A stretch of 63,613 bases of DNA from Photobacterium pectinilyticum. Lineage in GTDB: Bacteria > Pseudomonadota > Gammaproteobacteria > Enterobacterales > Vibrionaceae. The position numbers and the translations under genes were made by a program. Below the pieces are notes generated by a model. It ran no database searches and was not told the DNA's origin. It saw only the letters and a program-made list of their open reading frames with translations. The stretch lies in the NCBI RefSeq assembly GCF_024357955.1, contig NZ_JANEYT010000029.1, positions 1 through 63,613 of the forward strand. Reading direction: 5' to 3'. This document shows, one piece after another, positions 27,322 to 37,251 of the stretch (position 1 is the stretch's first letter; every line of letters begins with the position of its first letter).

Positions 27322-30156
27322 TTAATCGATTAAGCGTAATCCTGTTGGTAGTGCATCACCGAATACGCGCTTAGTTTCACTCTCCGTCAAGACCTTGACG
27401 GTTGATACCATATCTATCCAACTTTCTGGCGCTTTGCTGGATTTTAGCTTCAAAATAACGTCATTTCGATCGTTTTCGTTAATGTCTAAAGTTCGGTCTC
27501 CGGTCATTCTAGACATCATTACAGCGGCAAAAGCGATGTTTGGATCCTTGCGCCAGTCGAAGTCCATCAGCTCTGGTAAGCAGTACGCGACATGTTGAGG
27601 AGTGAGCAAATTATGTGCACTACCATAGAAAGGACTACGCGTTGCAATCCGGCCAATAGCCCACCAGTGTGCTTGGGAATATTGCGGTTTCTGTAGGCGG
27701 CCGAAAATCCATTCAATAAGCTGGAGTTTTTTGTCGAATGGCAAATTTTCTAAACTCGCAGCCAATCGCACCATATCTTCGTAGCTGCGTTCTTGCAGTT
27801 CTTTGGCGAGCTTGCTGTTTCGACTGGCCGCTGGGTTGATATATTTCGCAATATCTTTGTAAATGACCAATTGCTGTTCTTGGTTTAGGCCTCCGGCGAT
27901 ACGACGCCAGAATGTCCACCAGTCGCTCCACGTTTGTGTGCTAGTGCTGGATTGAACACCGTGTTGGTAAAGCTGCCAAACTTGCTCCATACGCCACTCA
28001 TCAGACGGGTAGCCAAAGCCAGGACGCATGGTAAAGCCTGTGAGTTTCAGCCAGTTCCTTTCATGGAGATCTGAACGACGGCGACGTTTCTTGCTATCGA
28101 GAAGTGAATTCGCTAACTCTCTTAGACAAGGCGTTTCCCAGTTGTCCCGTTTACCAAGTGTTTTCTCAAGTTGGCTACGCAAGGTTTTTATGGTGTTTGG
28201 GTTATTGTTCTTGGTACTTCCGCCATAAGCTTGTTTTACCAGCGCGATGGCATCATCCATGCGAGCAGGTAAAGCCGACTCGGCAAGGGTGGCGTTATCT
28301 CCTTCACGATGGAGTTTGGCTAAATCTTTACGGATAGCGAATTCTACTTTCCAGCGTTTATTGTCATCATGGTTGCTGACACACTCTAGCTGTAAGGTCC
28401 CCACTTCAGTAAGCTGACAGGCAAGGGTGACTTCTTCGCGGTCTTTCTGATTGGCAGCAAGCTCTGCACGATCACGATCACTGTCTAATGTAGCAATGAA
28501 AGGCGGGAGCGAAACAAAGCTTTCTTCATCTATGGTATAGATTTCACCGGCTTGGGTATGGCTATCGTCAGTGGATGAAACCAGATTAAAGCGTACGGGC
28601 TCACCGAGCGTTAGAGCAAACTTGCGGTCTTTTAAACGAATTTCGGTACTTTCATCAATACCTTTGGGCAGCAGACAGAGTCCTTGTTTTTCTCGTCTTT
28701 TGCTCTCAAGTACTAAGAAAAATGAACGAGCGGAGCCTCCACCAATTTTAAGCTGTGCACCGTGGCGGGCTTTAGCGTATGCAACAGCTCCATAAGCCAC
28801 TGCCAGATCGGGGTGCGGATTGTCAAGTTGAGTGACACCGTCACCTTTCCACTGAGAGAAAGTATCGAGCACGCGATTAGACAATAGAGGACTGTTGAAC
28901 ACACCGCCATTAAGCAATACAGCAACAGGGATCGCAGGTTGTTCTGCTGTCGGTGCCTGGGCGGTATTTTTTAGGGACTCTCGGCACACTGAATCATGCA
29001 AGGCAATGAATTGGGCAAGGTGTTTGCTGATAGCGGGATCCGCCGCATATGGCAAACCGAACTCGATAACCGCGGCTTGGCGATGACTTGGCTGATCGCT
29101 GAAGTCTGTTTGTGGGAAGAAGCCGTCCAGTGCGATTTGATGAACCTCATCGCGAGTCATATCAATACTCTTAGCTCCGCCAATTAAACGAGAGCCACTG
29201 CCCAACATCGTTACTTTTGCGGTATTAGGGGCGTTGCCAGATAGCAGTTGCTCTTTGACTTTACGGGTTTGTTGGATGAGCTTAGATAGGCCGGAAGCAC
29301 TGAGTTTCTTACTGGCACCATGAAGACGCTTTTCAGCAAGATGGGCGAGGGCAAGGTCAATGTTATCCCCACCCAGCATAAGGTGGTCACCCACGCCGAT
29401 CCGATCTAGTGTGAGCTTGTCATCCTTGGTACCAACTTTGATTAAGCTCAGATCGGTGGTACCGCCACCCACATCACAGACCATTAATAACGGAATATCT
29501 TTAAGTAGCGCTTCGGCTTGATCTTTGTTTTTAGCATACCAGTCGTAACAGACCGCCTGTGGCTCTTCAAGCAGTAAAATATCGCCAAAGCCAGCCAGTT
29601 TGGCGGCTTCCAATGTTAAAGCCCGTGCCCCTTCGTCGAAAGAGGCCGGTACGGTGATCACGACCTCCTGATCTTTTAGCTTGTCACTTGGGTGGTGGTA
29701 ATCCCATGCTTGGCGAACATGGTTAAGATAACTGGCACTGGCGATGACCGGTGAGACTTTTTCAACACTGTTGTTAGCCGACCAAGGGAGAATAGCTTCG
29801 GTTCTGTCGACGCCGGTATGTGATAGCCAGCTTTTAGCACTGACAACTTGGCGACCTTCAACCTTAGCGCCCATTTCCCTAGCAAGCTCACCAACAATAG
29901 CATGTTGAATATCACCATCAACAGGCTCGATATCCCATGGCAGTACCATTAAAGATGGGTCAATTTCACCAGTGGCGGGGTGGTAGCGAAATGAAGGAAG
30001 CAGAGGTTTACGTGCGACCTCGCCAGGGGCGATAAGTTGGTCTATTTCAAAAATCTCGATTGGGCTCGATTCTAGGTTATCTGAAATCGGCGTGTAGGCA
30101 ACAACAGTGTGAGTTGTTCCGAGATCAATACCGACAAGGAAGCGAGGAGAGGTCAT
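27322..30156 (-). CDS. large divergent Hsp70-family protein with C-terminal DUF3731-like region
   Basis: A 944-residue protein. Residues 1-about 500 form an Hsp70/actin-type ATPase with phosphate-1 GIDLGTTHTVVAY, the connect motif VITVPASFDEGARALT near residue 162, phosphate-2 VCDVGGGTTDLSLIKVG near residue 228, and an adenosine motif VLLNGGVFNSPLLSNRV near residue 415. The following 440 residues lack the standard peptide-binding EEVD layout and instead hold a beta region and a long Arg/Trp-rich helical region (ERNWLKLTGFTMRPGFGYP) like DUF3731. The ATG has GGAG six bases upstream. A terminator separates it from the Hsp70 gene upstream, so it has its own promoter. Client unknown. Confidence 0.85.
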   Translation of the reverse strand: MTSPRFLVGIDLGTTHTVVAYTPISDNLESSPIEIFEIDQLIAPGEVARKPLLPSFRYHPATGEIDPSLMVLPWDIEPVDGDIQHAIVGELAREMGAKVEGRQVVSAKSWLSHTGVDRTEAILPWSANNSVEKVSPVIASASYLNHVRQAWDYHHPSDKLKDQEVVITVPASFDEGARALTLEAAKLAGFGDILLLEEPQAVCYDWYAKNKDQAEALLKDIPLLMVCDVGGGTTDLSLIKVGTKDDKLTLDRIGVGDHLMLGGDNIDLALAHLAEKRLHGASKKLSASGLSKLIQQTRKVKEQLLSGNAPNTAKVTMLGSGSRLIGGAKSIDMTRDEVHQIALDGFFPQTDFSDQPSHRQAAVIEFGLPYAADPAISKHLAQFIALHDSVCRESLKNTAQAPTAEQPAIPVAVLLNGGVFNSPLLSNRVLDTFSQWKGDGVTQLDNPHPDLAVAYGAVAYAKARHGAQLKIGGGSARSFFLVLESKRREKQGLCLLPKGIDESTEIRLKDRKFALTLGEPVRFNLVSSTDDSHTQAGEIYTIDEESFVSLPPFIATLDSDRDRAELAANQKDREEVTLACQLTEVGTLQLECVSNHDDNKRWKVEFAIRKDLAKLHREGDNATLAESALPARMDDAIALVKQAYGGSTKNNNPNTIKTLRSQLEKTLGKRDNWETPCLRELANSLLDSKKRRRRSDLHERNWLKLTGFTMRPGFGYPSDEWRMEQVWQLYQHGVQSSTSTQTWSDWWTFWRRIAGGLNQEQQLVIYKDIAKYINPAASRNSKLAKELQERSYEDMVRLAASLENLPFDKKLQLIEWIFGRLQKPQYSQAHWWAIGRIATRSPFYGSAHNLLTPQHVAYCLPELMDFDWRKDPNIAFAAVMMSRMTGDRTLDINENDRNDVILKLKSSKAPESWIDMVSTVKVLTESETKRVFGDALPTGLRLID

Positions 30157-30306
30157 GCATTACTCCAGACGGGTTGTTTTAATACTTTTTAAGGCTTCTG
30201 ATAGTATCCCAAAAGGGCATTAAGTGCATTAATGAAGGCTTTATCTTTGGGATCAAATCTTTGATTTCAATAATATATTGTTTTTTGCTAGCCAATTGTT
30301 CTCATC

Positions 30307-30335
30307 TAAAAAAAACGGCGCCCTTAGGCGCCGTT
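30307..30335 (-). terminator. rho-independent terminator after the 612-residue Hsp70 gene
   Basis: AACGGCGCC and GGCGCCGTT form a 9-bp GC-rich stem. On the minus strand it is followed by TTTTTTTT. It lies 17 bp after the stop of the first Hsp70 gene and separates the two Hsp70 transcripts. Confidence 0.92.
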
Positions 30336-30352
30336 GTTATGATAACAATATG

Positions 30353-32191
30353 TTATTTCTCGCGAACGTCGAATTCGACTTGCCACTTTTGGCCACCATC
30401 AGTCGGAATGGCCTCAAGGCAAAGTGTACCTAGCTCAGTCACGCGTGAAGCAAGCCGAACCGGTACAATTTCGCCTGCTGTACGGCCATCAGAAACGGGC
30501 AGCGTTACCTGAATAGCTGGCAGCTCTTCCAGTTCCTCTGGCTGCCACCAATCAAGGTGGGTACCCGCTGGGTCATCACGGCGAACCGTGGAGCCGAAGA
30601 ATTTGAATTGCACAGGCTGACCAATGACCAAGCCAAATTCGCGGCTTGGAACCTCGGCATGAGTGCCTTCTTCCATACCGAAAGGGGCAACACAGAGTGC
30701 TTCCAGTGGCGGCTCCATACCAGGGATTGCAGGCATGGCACTTTCGATACCCACATAGTAGCTACTAGCGATACCACCACGGATACGAACGCCTTTGCCT
30801 TTACGAACAGAACCGTAATAAGACGCACCGCTGGCAACTGCCAAGTCGAGATCGAGGCCTTCAAGCAGTTTTGCTTCCGGGCTGTCAGCCGTTGTTAGCC
30901 AGCTGTTGATGATGGAAAGCAAACGTTCAGATAGCAAATCTGACTTCAGTACACCACCGTTGAATAGGATAGCGGTAGGTCGGATAAACCCTTCGTGCAG
31001 TTGGTCGTATTTTTCAAACAGTTCATCAACTGCTGAAGATTGACGGCTCAGGAAGCCAGCGACATGGCGAGATACAGCCGCATCTTGAGCATATGGCAGA
31101 CCCATTTGAGTCAGTGCACCACGCTGCATCTCAACTGGATGCTGCTCAATGGTGTTACGAGGGAAGAAGCCTTCAACTAGCGTTTGCTGTACTTCTTCTT
31201 GGGTCAGCTCGGTTTGAAGCGTGCCGCCAAGCAATTTTGAACCGCGGCTAGGTACAACAATGGGTACAGCTTGAAGCTCTGCGTCACCGAGTAGGGCTTC
31301 TTTGGCATCACGACAAGCATGGGTGATCGCTTGGATTTGCCAAGGCTGAAGTTGCTTGCCTTCTTGTGCCAGCTTCATCTTCAAGCGGTAGGCAAGGGCA
31401 AGGTCCATGTTATCACCACCAAGAAGGATATGATCTCCGACCGCAACTCGGTTTAGCGTTAGGTTACCTTCTTCTTCAGTCACTGCAACCAAAGATAAAT
31501 CAGTGGTACCACCACCGATATCGACAACCAGAATAACGTCACCAACAGAAACTTGATCACGCCAAGTATCGTCGTTGTTTTTTAGCCAGCTGTATACAGC
31601 TGCCTGTGGCTCTTCAAGCAATGTCATGTGCTTGAAGCCGACTTCACGAGCTGCTTCTGCCGTTAAATCACGGGCTGCTGGATCGAATGATGCCGGTACG
31701 GTAATAGTAACGTCCTGCTCGAACAGCGGCGTATCTGGGTGTTGATGGTTCCATGCATCAGCAAGGTGAGCAAGGTATTGGCGGGTCGCTTCAACCGGTG
31801 AAACTTTTGCGACTTCTTCCGGGCTATTTAATGGCAGGAAGGCATCACGACGGTTCACACCACCGTGGCAGAGCCAGCTTTTCGCACTGGCGATTAAGCG
31901 AATAGGGGTTTTGCTACCAAGGCCACGGGCCATTGCGCCGACAATCGCATTTGGATGGCCAGACCATGGTAGGGCAGTATCACCCTCTGCAAGCTCAGAT
32001 TCGTGAGCTTGATACATGAAGGAGGGGAGTTGGCTTTTTTCTTCAACATGGCCAGGGGTGGTAAGTTGAGGAATTGGCATGACGTTGACGCTAGCGTCTT
32101 CGTCTTGCAGATCAACATAAGATAATACGCAGTGAGTGGTACCAAGGTCGATACCAACACTATAACGGTGTTCTTGAATTTCTTGCATCAC
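30353..32191 (-). CDS. Hsp70-family protein, short divergent type
   Basis: A 612-residue Hsp70-type ATPase. It has GIDLGTTHCVLSYVD near residue 13, VTITVPASFDPAARDLTAEA near residue 165, VVDIGGGTTDLSLVAV near residue 225 and LFNGGVLKSDLLSERLLSI near residue 400. The C-terminal region from about 480 on is shorter than in DnaK and has no EEVD tail. Its start overlaps the DUF2760 gene stop by four bases, so it is translationally coupled to that membrane-anchored partner. It shares the modified N-terminal ATPase layout with the 944-residue protein next to it (for example the S-A-K-S-W-L segment), and the two probably arose by duplication. Confidence 0.9.
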   Translation of the reverse strand: MMQEIQEHRYSVGIDLGTTHCVLSYVDLQDEDASVNVMPIPQLTTPGHVEEKSQLPSFMYQAHESELAEGDTALPWSGHPNAIVGAMARGLGSKTPIRLIASAKSWLCHGGVNRRDAFLPLNSPEEVAKVSPVEATRQYLAHLADAWNHQHPDTPLFEQDVTITVPASFDPAARDLTAEAAREVGFKHMTLLEEPQAAVYSWLKNNDDTWRDQVSVGDVILVVDIGGGTTDLSLVAVTEEEGNLTLNRVAVGDHILLGGDNMDLALAYRLKMKLAQEGKQLQPWQIQAITHACRDAKEALLGDAELQAVPIVVPSRGSKLLGGTLQTELTQEEVQQTLVEGFFPRNTIEQHPVEMQRGALTQMGLPYAQDAAVSRHVAGFLSRQSSAVDELFEKYDQLHEGFIRPTAILFNGGVLKSDLLSERLLSIINSWLTTADSPEAKLLEGLDLDLAVASGASYYGSVRKGKGVRIRGGIASSYYVGIESAMPAIPGMEPPLEALCVAPFGMEEGTHAEVPSREFGLVIGQPVQFKFFGSTVRRDDPAGTHLDWWQPEELEELPAIQVTLPVSDGRTAGEIVPVRLASRVTELGTLCLEAIPTDGGQKWQVEFDVREK

Positions 32192-32847
32192 AGTTCTACC
32201 TCAGCGGCGGCAACAATTTTTGCATCGTGACCTTCAGCCAGTTTTGGCAGTTTAACGTCGGTCACTTTCCAGCCGCGGTGAATTAGGGTTCCGGTAAAAG
32301 GTGCTTCGCCAACAACATTACCTGTAAGACGAACCTCAGAAGCGTTGAAGCCTTTTGGTAATGTAATACGTGTTTCTTCTTCTTCGGCACGTACAGGGGC
32401 AAAGCTGAAGTATTCGGATAGTACTTTCTGGCCACCCTCATGAATAACACGGGCAGCAGCACCGATTTCAGCATCGCTGAAACCTTTGAGATCTTCTTGC
32501 ATGAAGTCAATAAAGCGTGCTTCTTGCTGAAGCAGGGAAAGAAGTTGTAGTGCAGCATCTGGTGTCGATGTTTTAAGCTTAGGCTCGACTTCAACGATCT
32601 TTTCTACGATCTTTTCAACTTCAACAACTTTTTCGACCTCGATGATTTTCTCGACAGGTTTTTCAACCTCAACGATTTTTTCGACTTCTTTCTCAACAAC
32701 TTTCTCGACTTCGACCGGTTTACCTTTCTTCGAGATATAAAGTACCAGCATAACGAGCACTAATCCGCCCAGCCAAGCATGGCCCATATCAATCGTTGTC
32801 GGCATTGCCGATAAGTCCACAGTTAGTTCAGAAAAATCAAAAGCCAT
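32188..32847 (-). CDS. DUF2760-family membrane-anchored protein with VEK repeats
   Basis: A 219-residue protein. One membrane segment (WLGGLVLVMLVLYIS, residues 25-39) is followed by about 45 residues of repeating V-E-K / I-V-E-V-E units (residues 45-90), probably a rigid charged helix, and then a globular domain (TPDAALQLLSLLQQEARFID, SEYFSFAPVRAEEE, AEGHDAKIVAAAEVEL) that matches DUF2760. It is the first gene of an operon with the Hsp70 gene, overlapping it by four bases. The layout suggests a membrane anchor for the chaperone. Confidence 0.85.
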   Translation of the reverse strand: MAFDFSELTVDLSAMPTTIDMGHAWLGGLVLVMLVLYISKKGKPVEVEKVVEKEVEKIVEVEKPVEKIIEVEKVVEVEKIVEKIVEVEPKLKTSTPDAALQLLSLLQQEARFIDFMQEDLKGFSDAEIGAAARVIHEGGQKVLSEYFSFAPVRAEEEETRITLPKGFNASEVRLTGNVVGEAPFTGTLIHRGWKVTDVKLPKLAEGHDAKIVAAAEVEL

Positions 32848-33195
32848 ATGTCGTCTTCTCTATATGAATGAGAGTTTAATTCACAAATTAGGGCAAATAT
32901 TATCATAATCAAGGTGCATTACACCCAAAGGGGGGATTTTTTTGCCCACTATTAAGCATTTAGCCGTCTTGTCGCTTAATTTAGCACCAATTAACATTGA
33001 CATTACTCTGTCATTTGGCCATTTGTAAAATGATAAACTGCTTTTACCTGTTATTTTGAACAATCCTATCTTTCATTTTTAGCGCAAAATGTTTCATTCA
33101 GTGAGACTATTCATGAATTTCCCATTGTTTTGCAGCACTGGATGGTGAAATCCTTTAAACTAGCGACGTAATCAAAATCAATCCTAGGTGAGAAA
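32848..33195. other. 348-bp divergent intergenic region
   Basis: It lies between the DUF2760 operon (minus) and yajD (plus) and must contain both promoters. A 60-codon minus-strand frame at 32881-33063 has no ribosome site and is not accepted. No other structure was seen. Confidence 0.4.
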
Positions 33196-33549
33196 ATGTC
33201 TTCTGATTTTTATGGAACCAGTGCGGCGTATGCTCGGCAAGAGCAAGGCTACCGAGAAAAAGCGCTGAAACTATACCCTTGGGTGTGTGGCCGTTGTAGC
33301 CGTGAGTTTGTCTATTCAAACCTGCGTGAACTAACAGTACATCATGTCGATCATGACCATACCAACAATCCAGCAGATGGTAGTAACTGGGAGTTGCTCT
33401 GCTTGTTTTGTCATGACCATGAACATGAAAAATATACTGAGCACGACAACCAGATGGGCAGTGTGGTGAAAGCGGGTGAAGATGATCACCAAGCCGCGAC
33501 GTTTAATCCATTTGCAGATCTTAAAGCGATGATGGATAAGAAAAAGTAA
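33196..33549 (+). CDS. yajD: YajD-family HNH nuclease
   Basis: A 117-residue HNH-fold protein. The zinc Cys pairs are CGRCSREF near residue 36 and CLFCHDHEHEK near residue 75, with the HNH core LTVHHVDHDHTNNPADGSNW near residue 51. The layout matches E. coli YajD in length and order. It probably cleaves DNA, but no cellular role is established. TAGGTGAGAAA precedes the ATG. Monocistronic. Confidence 0.9.
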   Translation: MSSDFYGTSAAYARQEQGYREKALKLYPWVCGRCSREFVYSNLRELTVHHVDHDHTNNPADGSNWELLCLFCHDHEHEKYTEHDNQMGSVVKAGEDDHQAATFNPFADLKAMMDKKK

Positions 33550-33569
33550 CCGCTACCAACTTGCTGTGA

Positions 33570-33881
33570 TTATGGGTAATTCAGAACCGATTTGATTTCA
33601 GCAATATTCTCGGCGATCCACAATTTGTTGATCGCCCCCCAGTTTTCTATTTCATATCTTCCACTGCGATTGCGTTCACCTTTTGTTTGCTTGAAAGTAC
33701 ACACAATATCAAGCTCGGTAAGGCTCTTGATCGTATCTTGAGCTGTGCGCCGCGGCATGCCCGTATACTCAAGGATATCTGGTACGGTTGCTATCCCTGA
33801 ATTAATCAGGTGTGCGACATATAGCCGTCGGTAAAAGCTTGATTTCGTTTTACTGATCGTCACTCCATAACCCCTTTTCAA
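33570..33881 (-). CDS. winged-helix transcriptional regulator (HTH_43-like)
   Basis: A 103-residue protein with a winged helix: SSFYRRLYVAHLINSGIATV, then the recognition part TGMPRRTAQDTIKSLTELDI near residue 40, and the wing GERNRSGRYEIENWG near residue 67. The pattern resembles PF09904 proteins of gamma-proteobacteria. It is convergent with yajD and sits upstream of the nap cluster on the opposite strand. Its target is unknown. Confidence 0.72.
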   Translation of the reverse strand: MKRGYGVTISKTKSSFYRRLYVAHLINSGIATVPDILEYTGMPRRTAQDTIKSLTELDIVCTFKQTKGERNRSGRYEIENWGAINKLWIAENIAEIKSVLNYP

Positions 33882-34069
33882 ACAGTGTTTATACCAAACT
33901 AAGCAATATTCTGCCTTATCACCCTAGCATCAATATTGTGCGTATTGCACTCAATAATATCCGCACAAAAAATACGAGATTTTCTCAACGAAGGTTTTTA
34001 TCTCATCAAGTTATCAAATTCTCGGAAGCTAGCTAGAGTTATAAGTATTCAGACTAATTGGAGTTAATG

Positions 34070-34207
34070 ATGAGTGATGCTAACCAGCACCGTTCTGAAC
34101 TAAAGGCTTTTCTTTTTATTACCATTGTTCTGTTTCCCATTCTTGCTGTTGCCGTTGTCGGCGGCTATGGGTTTATTGTGTGGTTTTTGCAGGTATTAGC
34201 AGGCTAG
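34070..34207 (+). CDS. napE: periplasmic nitrate reductase membrane protein NapE
   Basis: A 45-residue protein, MSDANQHRSELKAFLFITIV followed by the NapE signature LFPILAVAVVGGYGFIVWF, with one membrane segment. A GGAG lies six bases before this ATG; a second ATG three bases earlier is too close. It is the first gene of the nap cluster, 73 bp before napA. NapE is an accessory integral membrane protein of unclear role. Confidence 0.88.
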   Translation: MSDANQHRSELKAFLFITIVLFPILAVAVVGGYGFIVWFLQVLAG

Positions 34208-34280
34208 TAAAAATATAAATATCAAAAGCTTGTGATTGTGAGTGTTTTTTACCGTGAAGCAATAGTTGAGTGAGATAGCA

Positions 34281-36773
34281 ATGAAATTTTCTCGGCGTAA
34301 GTTTATAAAGGCGCAGGCTGCAGCCAGTGCCGCGGCGGCGGCTGGTATGTCGATACCAGTTGTGGCGAGCAATGTGGTTACCGATTCAGAGAAAACTAAT
34401 ATCACCTGGGAGAAGGCTCCCTGTCGATTTTGTGGGACTGGGTGTTCTGTCAATGTTGGGGTTAAAGATGACAAGGTGGTTGCGACCCATGGTGATATTA
34501 AATCGCCTGTAAATCGTGGACTTAATTGTGTAAAGGGCTATTTTCTGTCAAAGATTATGTACGGTGATGATCGCCTGACACAGCCGATGTTAAGAATGAA
34601 AGATGGGAAGTTTGATAAAGAGGGGGATTTTACTCCCATTAGCTGGGAGCAAGCTTTCGATATCATGGCCGAAAAATGGAAAGCGGTGCTGAAAGAAAAA
34701 GGCCCAGAAGCGATTGGCATGTTCGGTTCGGGGCAGTGGACGATTTATGAAGGCTATGCGGCATCCAAACTGATGAAGGCAGGGTTTCGCTCTAATAATA
34801 TTGACCCCAATGCTCGGCATTGTATGGCCTCGGCGGTAGTCGGTTTCATGCGTACTTTCGGTATTGATGAGCCTATGGGTTGTTATGATGATATTGAAGC
34901 TGCCGATGCCTTTGTTCTGTGGGGCTCTAATATGGCAGAAATGCACCCAATACTTTGGACGAGAGTAACAGACCGCCGGCTATCAAATCCTCATGTGAAA
35001 GTGTCGGTGTTATCTACTTTTGAACATCGTAGTTTTGAGTTGGCGGATGTTCCGATCGTATTTGAGCCCCAATCTGACCTCGCAATCCTTAACTTCATTG
35101 CCAATTACATCATTACAAACGATAAAGTGAATCATAGCTTTGTTGGTAAACATGTGAACTTCCGCCGGGGTGCGACGGATATTGGTTATGGGCTCCGGCC
35201 GGAGAATCCCCTTCAGCAAAAGGCGAAAAACCCAGATAGCGGCGATTCTGAGCCGATGACATTTGATGAGTTCAAAGATTTCGTCTCTGAATACACGGTG
35301 GAGAAGGCCAGCGAGATGTCGGGCGTTCCACAAAACAGACTGATTGAATTAGCCGAACTCTATGCCGATCCCGATACCAAAGTTATGTCTTTTTGGACGA
35401 TGGGATTTAACCAACATACACGTGGGGTGTGGTGTAACAACTTGGTTTATAACATCCACTTGCTGACCGGGAAAATTTCTACGCCGGGGAACAGTCCTTT
35501 TTCACTTACAGGTCAGCCGTCGGCATGCGGCACTGCGCGTGAGGTTGGTACTTTTTCTCACCGTCTTCCAGCCGATATGGTGGTCAATAATCCTGAGCAC
35601 CGGAAAATTGCCGAAAAAATATGGAAACTTCCCGACGGGACTATTCCGGGTAAAGTAGGGGCACATGCAGTGCTGCAAAGCAGGATGCTTAAAGATGGAA
35701 AAATCAATGCGTATTGGATCCAGGTAAACAATAACCTGCAAGCTGCCGCCAATATCAATGAAGAAACCCTGCCGGGTTACCGAAACCCAGACAACTTTAT
35801 TGTTGTGTCAGATGCCTACCCTACAGCCACTGCTCAGGCTGCCGATTTGATCTTACCGGCGGCTATGTGGGTAGAAAAGGAAGGAGGGTATGGTAATGCC
35901 GAGCGCCGGACTCAGCTTTGGCATCAAATGGTGGATGCGCCGGGAGAGGCAAAATCAGATCTATGGCAGCTAGTTGAGTTTTCAAAACGCTTTAAAACGG
36001 ATGAAGTTTGGCCAAAAGAGTTGCTGGACTCCAACCCTGGCTATAAAGACAAAACCCTGTTTGATGTGTTGTTTGCCAATGATCAAGTTAATGAATTCCC
36101 ACTGGAAGATATTGCTGAAGGTCACAGCAATGCCGAGTCGACTGATTATGGCTTTTATATTCAAAAAGGGTTATTTGAGGAATATGCTCAGTTCGGTCGC
36201 GGTCATGCTCATGATTTAGCCCCATTTGATGTTTACCATGAAGAGCGAGGCTTACGTTGGCCTGTTGTTGATGGCAAGGAAACCTTGTGGCGATTTAAGG
36301 AAGGTTCTGATCCTTACGCGAAACCGGGCAGTGACTTTGATTTTTATGGTAAGCCTGATGGCCGAGCAGTGATATTCGCTCTGCCATATGAGCCACCAGC
36401 AGAAAGTCCTGATGAAGAGTATGACTTGTGGCTATCTACAGGCCGTGTTTTGGAGCATTGGCATTCAGGGTCAATGACTCGGCGAGTGCCTGAGTTACAC
36501 AAATCATACCCTAACGCACAGGTCTTTATGCATCCTGAAGACGCTAAATCACGCGGCATGCGGCGTGGCGATGCGGTAAAAGTGGTTTCACGACGGGGTG
36601 AAATTATTACACGGGTGGAAACGCGGGGTAGGAACAAGCCCCCTAAAGGGTTGGTGTATGTCCCGTGGTTTGATGCTAGCCAGCTGATCAACAAGGTTAC
36701 ATTGGATGCCACCGATCCACTTTCTAAGCAAACAGATTTTAAGAAATGTGCTGTTAAAGTGGTAAAGGCATAG
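34281..36773 (+). CDS. napA: periplasmic nitrate reductase catalytic subunit NapA
   Basis: An 830-residue molybdoenzyme that reduces nitrate to nitrite in the periplasm. It has a twin-arginine signal ([20 protein letters not shown]), the [4Fe-4S] cluster motif [12 protein letters not shown] near residue 45 with NCVKGYF completing it, and the molybdenum-ligand Cys in [15 protein letters not shown] near residue 177. The bis-MGD domain and C-terminal [15 protein letters not shown] region are intact. The ATG at 34281 gives the correct Tat leader; GTG 34266 adds five residues. It requires NapD for maturation, but no napD is present in the cluster. Confidence 0.97.
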   Translation: MKFSRRKFIKAQAAASAAAAAGMSIPVVASNVVTDSEKTNITWEKAPCRFCGTGCSVNVGVKDDKVVATHGDIKSPVNRGLNCVKGYFLSKIMYGDDRLTQPMLRMKDGKFDKEGDFTPISWEQAFDIMAEKWKAVLKEKGPEAIGMFGSGQWTIYEGYAASKLMKAGFRSNNIDPNARHCMASAVVGFMRTFGIDEPMGCYDDIEAADAFVLWGSNMAEMHPILWTRVTDRRLSNPHVKVSVLSTFEHRSFELADVPIVFEPQSDLAILNFIANYIITNDKVNHSFVGKHVNFRRGATDIGYGLRPENPLQQKAKNPDSGDSEPMTFDEFKDFVSEYTVEKASEMSGVPQNRLIELAELYADPDTKVMSFWTMGFNQHTRGVWCNNLVYNIHLLTGKISTPGNSPFSLTGQPSACGTAREVGTFSHRLPADMVVNNPEHRKIAEKIWKLPDGTIPGKVGAHAVLQSRMLKDGKINAYWIQVNNNLQAAANINEETLPGYRNPDNFIVVSDAYPTATAQAADLILPAAMWVEKEGGYGNAERRTQLWHQMVDAPGEAKSDLWQLVEFSKRFKTDEVWPKELLDSNPGYKDKTLFDVLFANDQVNEFPLEDIAEGHSNAESTDYGFYIQKGLFEEYAQFGRGHAHDLAPFDVYHEERGLRWPVVDGKETLWRFKEGSDPYAKPGSDFDFYGKPDGRAVIFALPYEPPAESPDEEYDLWLSTGRVLEHWHSGSMTRRVPELHKSYPNAQVFMHPEDAKSRGMRRGDAVKVVSRRGEIITRVETRGRNKPPKGLVYVPWFDASQLINKVTLDATDPLSKQTDFKKCAVKVVKA

Positions 36774-36783
36774 GGGTACAACC

Positions 36784-37239
36784 ATGATTAGACTATTTGC
36801 TGTACTTTTATTGTTTTTTACCGGACTGGTGATCGCGGCAACTGAGGTTATCAAGGGGGATGAATTGGCAACAACACGTCAATATCCTCTTAATGGAGAA
36901 CCTGAGCCACCGCAAATGAATAAAACAATTAATAACGACAGGATCCCAAAGCGAAGCTATCCAATGCAACCGCCGTTGATCCCACATAAGATCGATAACT
37001 ACCAAGTAGATTTGAATGCGAACAAATGTATGGCCTGCCACGCGCGTAGCCGGGTAGAAGATACACAAGCGAGAATGATCAGTGTCACTCACTATATGGA
37101 TAGAGACGGTAACTTCCTTGCAGAGCTGTCGCCACGGCGTTATTTCTGCGAGCAGTGTCATGTGGTGCAAACCGATGCTAAGCCATTGGTTGGCACATCA
37201 TTTACCGATCTCGATACGCTGCTCGATCAAGAGAAGTAA
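36784..37239 (+). CDS. napB: periplasmic nitrate reductase dihaem cytochrome NapB
   Basis: A 151-residue exported cytochrome with a signal peptide (LFAVLLLFFTGLVIA) and two haem-c motifs, CMACH near residue 79 and CEQCH near residue 120. The conserved IPHKIDNYQVDLNANKCMAC region is typical of NapB. It transfers electrons from NapC to NapA. It begins 10 bp after napA. Confidence 0.96.
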   Translation: MIRLFAVLLLFFTGLVIAATEVIKGDELATTRQYPLNGEPEPPQMNKTINNDRIPKRSYPMQPPLIPHKIDNYQVDLNANKCMACHARSRVEDTQARMISVTHYMDRDGNFLAELSPRRYFCEQCHVVQTDAKPLVGTSFTDLDTLLDQEK

Positions 37240-37251
37240 GGGAGGAAGCGT

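Noticed and set aside
32881..33063. 60-codon minus-strand frame between DUF2760 and yajD
   Set aside because: No ribosome site and no recognisable protein; lies in a divergent promoter region.
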